A stretch of DNA of 64,000 bases from Crotalaria pallida (Eukaryota; Streptophyta; Magnoliopsida; Fabales; Fabaceae): NCBI GenBank assembly GCA_037953625.1, contig CM075655.1, positions 83,169,501 through 83,233,500 on the forward strand, in the 5' to 3' direction. Below are positions 57,750-64,000 of the stretch, piece after piece (positions within the stretch are counted from its first letter, which is position 1; the number at the start of each line of letters is the position of its first letter). Made by a program: the position numbers and the translations under genes. Below the pieces are notes generated by a model. That model did no database searches. It was given only the letters and a program-made list of their open reading frames with translations, and was not told the origin of the DNA.

Positions 57750-58870
57750 ATTAGAACACATTGGTAACTTGTTGAGAAATGTTTGTAACACAAGTTTATT
57801 CTAGGAAACTCTGGCTAAAATGTTTGTAACATTTGTGTACGATGTTGGTAACTTGTTGAATACTATTTCACATTGGTAACTTTGTTGAATACTATTTCAC
57901 AAGTTTAGGATGTTGTTAACTTTGTGAGGAATATAATACTATTTCACAAGAAATTTTCTTGACAAGTTTTTTGATGTTGGTTTATTTGTCAATACTATTT
58001 GTAACACATGTGTACGACATTGGTAACTTACATGTGATGTTCGTAATTACATGCAAATCTAATTTTACAATTTTCAGATGGTGGTAACTTTTTCAGATAT
58101 GTTAACATTGTGTGCGATTTGTTGGTAACTTATGATATTAAAATATGTTGAAAGTGTTGTATTACTTTTATTCTTGAAGAGGTTTTATGCATTGGCTTAT
58201 TTATCTTTATCGAAGTGTTTCTATTATGTTGATAATTTCTGAAAAAATGTTGGTAACTTTATTGTAAACTATTGATAACAATTGATAAGTGTTAATAACT
58301 TGTAAGCTACAATGATACTTTACTATTTTCAGGTTCTTGGGGGACAATAATGCCGCTGAGAAATATGAGGAAGAGGATGCATATGCAAGCGAGGAAAGTA
58401 ATGAGTCCCTCCATGATGAAGTTGACTCACTTGAGGATGAGAGATGAGAAATAAATAGGATGAATTTGAGAAGTGTTTTATTAGAAGTATTGTATTATTC
58501 AATTTTTGGAAGTGTTGTATAATGGAAACATCTTGTATTCAAGTATTTAGTAGTATTATAAAACATTGATTATTTGCATTTGTAAATTTTGTTCACAGCT
58601 TTGTAAAGTTGGTAACTTTGAAAGAATGTTTGTAACACGAGTTTATGATGTTGGTAATTCTACCAGAAATGTTTGCAAAACTTGTGTAGGTTTGCAATGA
58701 AATGCTATTTGACAGGTTTATGATTTTTGTAGCTTGTTGAAAAATGTTTGTAACACAGGTTTATGATGTTGGTAACTCTGTCAAAAATGATTGTAACAAC
58801 TGTGTAGGATGTTGGTAACTTGCATGAGTTGTTGGTAACTATGTTGAATACTATTTCACAGGTTTAGGAT
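57750..58870 (+). repeat. GTTGGTAAC minisatellite, plus-strand part
   Basis: Diverged 25-45-bp units built around GATGTTGGTAACTTTGTTGA and TGTTTGTAACAC.(A/T)GTGT. An ATTAGAAGTA.T.TATTATTC block of about 70 bp also occurs twice (about 57677 and 58475). The array lies in the MULE-like element. Confidence 0.75.
58328..58448 (+). pseudogene. Acidic C-terminal exon-like fragment
   Basis: After an acceptor-like TTTTCAG, an open stretch encodes a run rich in Glu, Asp and Ser (EKYEEEDAYASEESNESL) ending DER and a stop. No family motif is present. It looks like the last exon of a captured or degraded gene inside the MULE-like element. No upstream exon could be joined to it. Confidence 0.35.
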
Positions 58871-58879
58871 GTTGTCCAT

Positions 58880-59170
58880 ATGTTTTAACATTATTTTTCT
58901 TAAGTTACCAATATCTCATACAGGTTAGTAACATCATGCACAGGTGGTACAAACATTTTTGACAAAGTTACCAACATCAGAAAACCTGTGAAGAAAATTT
59001 GCCTTTAGTTAACAACATCTCATACAAATTATCAACATGCTACACATGTGTCACAAACATATTTGACAAAGTTACTATCATCAGAAACCAAGTTTGCCTA
59101 TAATTGTCAATATCTCATACAAATTAGCAACATTGTATACAAATGTTACAAACAGTTTTGACAAAGTTAC
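58880..59170 (-). repeat. GTTGGTAAC minisatellite, inverted part
   Basis: The same units appear as complements (AAGTTACCAACATC, TTACAAACATTTTTGACAAAG), so the array switches strand at about 58875 and could fold into a long hairpin with 58560-58870. Scattered inverted units recur at 59740-59815. Confidence 0.75.
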
Positions 59171-59230
59171 CGGCAAATCACACGAACAAGCTAAACACTA
59201 CTTGGTAATACATTAGAAACTTAAAATCCC

Positions 59231-59716
59231 CTACTTCCATAACACAAACAAGCTAAACACAAACAACACAAAGGAAATAAATTTCAACGTTCTTCTAATT
59301 CTCTTTAGTTCATCATAAATTGCTTTTATTTCTCCATCGAACTTTGAAATTTTTTTTTGTTGCATCATTATCTCTTCATCCTTATCACCATCATCAACAT
59401 CCAACCATTGAAAAAAGCACAACCCGAATCCTTGACACCTTTCTGCAGAATCAAAGAGGAATGAGAACTCAAAAACAACTATGCATAATAAAAGGGGAGG
59501 AAGAATCTCACAAAATGAAGTCTCTTCTTAACCAACTTTTTTGCTATAATACACAAAAGAATCTTCTGAAACCATGCTCACACTTTGATTTGGGGTGGAA
59601 GTGAACTTGCAATTGCTACACGTCATGAAGGTTCCTAAAAAAACAAAACAAGACAAGACAAATAATCCACTGCATAACGAACAATGAAAATAAAACAACA
59701 ACAACACTTTTAACAC
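59231..59716 (-). pseudogene. GRF-zinc-finger-like gene fragment
   Basis: On the minus strand an exon from an acceptor at 59443 down to 59231 encodes RCQGFGLCFFQWLDVDD, a charged helix and a hydrophobic C-terminal tail (LKFISFVLFVFSLFVLW). Plant GRF-type zinc-finger proteins often end with C.FFQW.D, a coiled helix and a membrane-like tail. The upstream exon (59528-59650, TCSNCKFTSTPNQS) could supply the first cysteines but matches poorly. Such fragments are common in plant genomes and in MULEs. Not a complete gene. Confidence 0.4.
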
Positions 59717-59819
59717 ATTCTACGCACGAAGATCCCTAAAAGTTACCAACATTTCTCAACCGTTACCAACAACGTGCATTACAGTTACCAACATTTCTTT
59801 TACAGTTACAAACATAACA

Positions 59820-61280
59820 TAAGCACACAAATTTGTAATTTCAAACTCACATACATATAATCCCTTAGGAATGCAACAAAAATACCATTGAGTAAATAGC
59901 CCTATGGTTTTAACTTCAACAACCTCTTGATAATCCAACGCAAAGAAAAAAAATTAAATAAGAAAAACATAGAGAAAACACAATGCTTAAAAAAATGTTC
60001 TTATATAAAGATAAATACAAACATTGCATAACACCTCCACAATAATAGAAACAAATCATGGTATAAAATAAGTAGAAAATATGCATTAAAAGTAATGCAT
60101 TTAAGACTTTAAAAAAAACTCAGATTATATTCTCTATTGCATTTTATTTTAATTAAAAGTAATGCATTTGAGACTTAAAAAACTCAAAAACTCAAACACT
60201 TACTCAAAGACTTAAAATTAATGCATTTACTTATCTATGGAAATGGAAAAAAAGGCCAAAACCATTGTTCTAAAGCCATATCTCAGACTGCACCCCTTAT
60301 TTATGTGCTCCTCTTCATTGCACAACTCATCAATTCAAATCGAGCACAAGAGTAGTGTCCTCAATTTTATATGCCCCCTTATTTCTTTTAATTAAAAGTA
60401 ATGCATTAGAGACTTAAAAAACTCAGAGACTCAAACACTAACTTAAAGACTTAAAAGTAATGCATTTACTTATCTATGTAAATGGAAAAAAGACCAAGGA
60501 AAGGCCAAAACCGTTGTTCTAAAGCCATAACTCAGACTGCACCCCTTATTTATATTCCCCTCTTCATTGCACAACTGATCAATTCAAATCTTGAGCAGAA
60601 GAGTAGTGTCCTCAATTTTATATGCCCCTTATTTCATTTACTGATATATGCTCATTAACCCCAATTTTATTTTTTTTTATCAAAAACTCTAATTTTATTT
60701 GGCACAAAAATTGGGAATTTCAAACTCAAATTTTATTGATCCTCAAATACTAGTTCATAAGAGTAAAGGATGTCAGAACTCACCGAATGCAGTTGTCACC
60801 GAACCACCGAGAGACCGAGAGAGAGGAACAAGGGAACCGACGAGAGATCAATAAAGAGAGGGACAAACCAAGGAACCAACTAGGAGGCGTGAGAGAGTGA
60901 CGAAGCACGAGAGAGACGACGACAATGAGACGAACCGAGAAGAGAGAGGATTAAATGGAGACTCGGTGAGAGCGAGAGAGCGAAAGTGAAACCGGTGAGA
61001 GCGAGAGTGCTAGAGGGAGACAAACCACCAAGGAACCGCGGCAGAGAGAGCCATCGAACGACGACAGAGATGAATCACGATAGAGAGAGAAGGAGGGGTT
61101 TCATAGGAGTTAGGCTTGAGTGAGAGAGTCAAAGTGAGGAGGGAGAATTACTGCATTAGATTCCAGAACATAAATAAGGGCATTTTTGATATTTTAGTGA
61201 AAACAGAATGTACTTGTATTGTATTACTAACCATACGGTGTTACCGTATGGTGTAGGCACCAGTTGTCAACAAAACATTT
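59820..61280. other. Right part of the MULE-like element, non-coding
   Basis: AT-rich to about 60780, with a direct duplication of roughly 200 bp: TGCACCCCTTATTTAT and GAGTAGTGTCCTCAATTTTA occur near 60290/60350 and again near 60540/60605. Then comes a GA-rich stretch (60780-61130). No gene was found. Confidence 0.6.
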
Positions 61281-61282
61281 TC

Positions 61283-61860
61283 GCTCTAAGAACCAAGAAT
61301 TCACAATTACTAATGCTAACAAAACTCTGACCATAGTAATTTTGACCACAGGAGAAAATGTATCAACATAATTCACCCGCACCTTTAGCCACTAGTCTGA
61401 CTTTGTACCTTTCCAATGAGCCATTAGCATGAAACTTGGCTTTATAAACCCATTTGCAGCCAATAGGTGTTTTATTAACAGGAAGGTCAACTATGGACCA
61501 AGTATTATTCTGTTGCAAGGCCTGTAACTCAATATTCATAGCCTCTTGCCAACAAGGAAGTTGAGAAGCTTGATTATAAATATTAGGTTCTTGTATGGCG
61601 ATGATATTAAGGGAAACTTTCTAATAGGAATCATTACAGTATGAATAAATGAGCACAGAAGAAATAGTATAAGAAGCTTTACCTAAAGATGAATTAGTGT
61701 CACTAGGTGTAGTTGCTGCAAGATTGCAGTGATGCAGTGATAGTCACTCAAATGGGAAGGCCTTACTCGAATTCTATTAGATTGTCTAAGAGGTTGAATA
61801 ATAGGTGGAGGAGAAGGAGACGGATTAAAAGAGGAATGTCGAGAAGATCGAGTCAATCAT
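61283..61860 (-). pseudogene. Copia RT fragment, upstream half, and IN-RT spacer
   Basis: The minus strand reads CWQEAMNIELQALQQNNTW, then GCKWVYKAKFHANGSLERYK and DTFSPVVKITMVRVLLA, the conserved start of copia RT with one frameshift. Before it comes a Pro/Ser-rich spacer with RQSNRIRVRPSHLSDYHC, typical of the integrase-RT boundary. The spacer follows gag directly near 61855, showing deletion of protease and integrase. Confidence 0.88.
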
Positions 61861-62520
61861 AATAGAATTGAATTGTCTTTCTTGTTGAACAAGAATTGAG
61901 AAAACTCTATTAATATAAGGTAATGGATCAATCAACATAATTCAAGATCTCGCTAAAGTATATTGCTCTTTCAATCCCTTTAGGAACCGAATCACATAAT
62001 CTTGATCTTTATAAGTTCTCGCAGATTACAATAATCCACAAGAACAAGGGATTGGAAATCTACACTGAGCAATTGGTCTGAAAGTTTCAATTTCTTCCCG
62101 CAACACTTTCAATTGAGTGAAGAATTATATAATTGTGAGATCACCTTGGCTCAATCGATAGAGATCTTGTTGCAATTCAAAAATTCTAAGAATATCATCC
62201 TTGCGAGAAACAATCTTGAAGATATTTCATGCTTCTTATGCATGATCAATCCAGAGAATAGACCTCACAATTGAATGTTAATATAATCCATGGAAGCACC
62301 ATGGTACTGCACCTTTACTAAGCTCCATACAATGGATCAGTCAATGCAGGTTGAAGAATAGTTCAATTGATGAACCTGATTTTGTTCTTCAAACGTAGCG
62401 TAAGCTTCATATCATGCGACCAAGCATGGTAATTCTTACCATTAAGAAGAGAAGAAACGAATATCAACGTCTGATTTTCATAAGTGTTTCGATCCTGTCG
62501 CAAGCTAGGGTTACCTGTCG
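61860..62520 (-). pseudogene. Copia gag fragment
   Basis: In broken frames the minus strand encodes SLNGKNYHAWSHDMKLTLR (gag N-terminal pattern), KIVSRKDDILRIFELQQDL, FFTQLKVLREEIETFRPI and LIDPLPYINRVFSILVQQER, matching the usual order of copia gag (UBN2-type). Multiple stops are present. It lies next to the candidate 5' LTR. Confidence 0.88.
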
Positions 62521-62589
62521 AACATAATAGCCTTTCAAGGACCTAGGAACCCCTCAGAAGGACTACACCCGAGCTCCTTTGACCTCCAA

Positions 62590-63215
62590 TGTTGGGTCAC
62601 AAGCCAATGATAGCTCGCCCTAGCCTGAAAAAAGGTGTGGTCAGCACGTGATCAGCGAGACTTAATTATGAAATATATCTTCTACAAATAATGGTAGATT
62701 TTATGAAGATATGTAGTGGATTTATCCCAATAATCTGTAGATAAGTCATAAGACTTATTCTTGAAGTAAATCTCTAGAAGATAAACAATTCAATTATCGA
62801 AGATTGATGGCAAATTATGAATGAATTATCAACAATTATAGAAGATCACTAATTATCTCCTTAGAGACAAGATAACACGAAGATTATTCTTAAAGATAGA
62901 AGATTTATCAAGAGAATACATCAGATCAAGAAGTCATCCTAACTCTATAAATACCAGCCTCAAACATGGGGTTGAGGCATCCAATTCTCAACAATAGTAC
63001 TCCTCATTATACACACAATTCATACTCCTTGAGAGCATCATCAACGCTTCCTAAAGAGAGACATTCGGTAGTAAGATAGCCAGACTCTTACTGTTCAACA
63101 TGGTGGTAGTTGAGTTCAACCCCACTATAAAGGTTCAACGACTACTTCAAGCTCACCGCCATTGTTGAAGAGAAAATCAACGAGAAAATGAGATAGAAAA
63201 TGAAGGAATCTAACA
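62590..63215 (-). repeat. Candidate 5' LTR of the second copia element
   Basis: On the minus strand this 626-bp stretch begins TGTTAGATTCC and ends GTGACCCAACA, with TG..CA ends and a TATTTATAGAG TATA-like box near 62943-62955. Gag begins less than 100 bp downstream. With no partner LTR in the window the boundaries rest on these signals alone. Confidence 0.55.
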
Positions 63216-63519
63216 ATAACTAACTTAGTTAAACCACTTTAATCCTATCGATTGAGCTAAGCTAATACTAATATGTCCCCTTCCTTTTTTCCCATTTATA
63301 AAAAAATATCCATTTTTCATCTGAAAGTTTTTTTTTAATGATTTTCAAGTCAAGTCTTAACCCTGTTTGTTTAGGCTTAGGAAGATGTACCTTGTTTTTA
63401 GTTAAAACGGTTTTATACAAACAATTTCAGCAAAAATGATTTATGTAAAAAATGAGATTGTTTTGCATTTGAGTATAATAATGAAATTGTTTTCCATTTT
63501 TCTCAAGTTCTTGAAGTTT

Positions 63520-63655
63520 GGGGTAGTTAGATACCCTTATTCTTCTTTTTTCAATGTTTATGCCCTCAAACTTATTTCCGGTTTGCTATTTTTTTGGACC
63601 AGTTTTTGCAATATTTATGCCCTCAAACTCATCTTCAGTTTGCTATTTGCCCCTG
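63520..63655. repeat. ~65-bp tandem duplication
   Basis: A TTTATGCCCTCAAACT..T block followed by C.GTTTGCTATTT occurs twice, offset by about 60 bp. The 120-aa open frame spanning it is not recognisable and is probably spurious. Confidence 0.6.
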
Positions 63656-63769
63656 TGATGGATTCTGGTCAGTTTTTGCACACGTGGACCACTGTGGTCC
63701 TAGTCACCTCCACCAGAACTCTTCATCTTCAACATTCTTCAACCACAGCTCCAACCACCATATTGTCTC

Positions 63770-64000
63770 CCTCAAATAAGCAAATGATTCTGTCATAGCG
63801 ATAAACGCGTGTGAAGCCTGTTGTTTCCCATCAACCTTGTTACAATCGTACGACTATCCAATATGACTATAAACAACGGCCAAGTTGAACAGCATGGAAG
63901 CCTTCTCAAGGTAAATGTTCTTCTAAGAGGACTTGTTCTTTGGTTTGAAGGCATCGAACTAGACGAAGGTGAGAAAGTTAACGTGGTTCGGGTCGGGTGA
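63770..64000 (-). pseudogene. BRO1-domain protein pseudogene fragment
   Basis: The minus strand from the window edge encodes VNFLTFV, a stop, FDAFKPKNKSS, a stop, KNIYLEKASMLFNLAVVYSHIG, a stop, then DGKQQASHAFIAMTESFAYLRE. This is the BRO1 domain pattern (WYDAF, LEKA.VLFNL.A.YSQ, QA.H.F..AAGAFAYLRE) of ALIX/BRO1-like proteins, which act with ESCRT-III in endosomal sorting. Three in-frame stops in about 75 codons and no intron in this stretch indicate a pseudogene. It continues beyond the right edge. Confidence 0.8.

Larger units (their letters stand above)
56342..61282. mobile_element. MULE-like DNA transposon in the copia RT
   Basis: The RT reading sequence stops and resumes across an 11-bp duplication GCTCTAAGAAC (56331-56341 and 61283-61293). 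Mutator-like elements make 9-11-bp duplications. The termini are weak inverted repeats: the left has GTGTTATTTAGACGTCTGG and a later GCCGTATGCAATACAAT; the complement of the right has ATGTTTTGTTGACAACTGG and AGTAATACAATAC. At 4941 bp it contains no MURA transposase frame. It carries gene-like pieces and a minisatellite (listed separately). The subterminal zones are CT-rich on one strand (56500-56800) and GA-rich at the other end (60790-61130), i.e. inverted in composition. Confidence 0.72.
56045..63215 (-). mobile_element. Second Ty1/copia element, decayed and internally deleted
   Basis: Minus-strand order: candidate 5' LTR (62590-63215), gag (about 62520-61860), the spacer normally found between integrase and RT, and RT (61620-61283, then 56331-56045). 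Protease and integrase are missing, with gag joined straight to the spacer near 61855. A 4.9-kb transposon splits RT. RNase H and the 3' LTR are not recognisable left of 56045. Stops are common. Not functional. Confidence 0.8.

Noticed and set aside
63436..63798. 120-aa hydrophobic protein
   Set aside because: The frame spans a tandem duplication and the antisense of the BRO1 pseudogene; no recognisable family.

Overview
This 64-kb window is plant nuclear DNA, and a eudicot is the best guess. It carries an 11-coding-exon YODA-type MAPKKK gene with canonical GT-AG introns and an intronless CYP86A cytochrome P450. Almost everything else is transposable elements: LINE, Sirevirus-like copia, Ty3/gypsy, tRNA-derived SINE, CACTA, MULE-like and Stowaway-like MITEs. 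I cannot name the species from sequence alone. No bacterial, organellar, CRISPR or viral-genome architecture is present.

Layout. 1-2640: decayed LINE, minus strand. 3660-3985: a 146-bp tandem duplication. 4180-11540: YODA-like MAPKKK, minus strand, with a Stowaway-like MITE in intron 5, a short 5' UTR exon and a 1.3-kb 5' UTR intron. 11752-12779: a 1-kb element with ~240-bp terminal inverted repeats. 12835-13620: MITE cluster. 13707-44215: one 30.5-kb block of nested retroelements. 44220-46150: broken Ty3/gypsy pol. 46353-47977: non-autonomous CACTA element. 48023-48985: an element with ~220-bp inverted repeats inserted in an AT microsatellite. 49791-50083: fold-back MITE. 51333-52976: CYP86A, minus strand. 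53976-55894: MITE cluster upstream of CYP86A. 56045-63215: a second, decayed copia element split by a 4.9-kb MULE-like insertion. 63770-64000: BRO1-domain pseudogene fragment at the right edge.

The nested block can be unpicked from target-site duplications. LTR-like element Y2 (minus) was hit by Z and by Y1. Y1 was hit by a Sirevirus-like copia element, by X2 and by a MITE. The copia element was hit by X1 and by a SINE. X1 and X2 are two copies of one ~5.9-kb non-coding unit with TG..CA ends and perfect 5-bp duplications, so they look like very long solo LTRs. The copia element has 1510-bp LTRs, an initiator-tRNA-Met primer site, a polypurine tract, gag, pol and a separate 399-aa third ORF. 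All of its main reading frames except the third are broken.

The two host genes probably have unrelated jobs: MAP-kinase signalling in development, and fatty-acid omega-hydroxylation for cutin or suberin. The most interesting points are a 50-residue tandem duplication in the MAPKKK regulatory N terminus, a 14-bp palindrome repeated in the copia LTRs and again upstream of its third ORF, the layered nest with clean insertion scars, and a MULE-like element carrying gene fragments and a strand-switching minisatellite.
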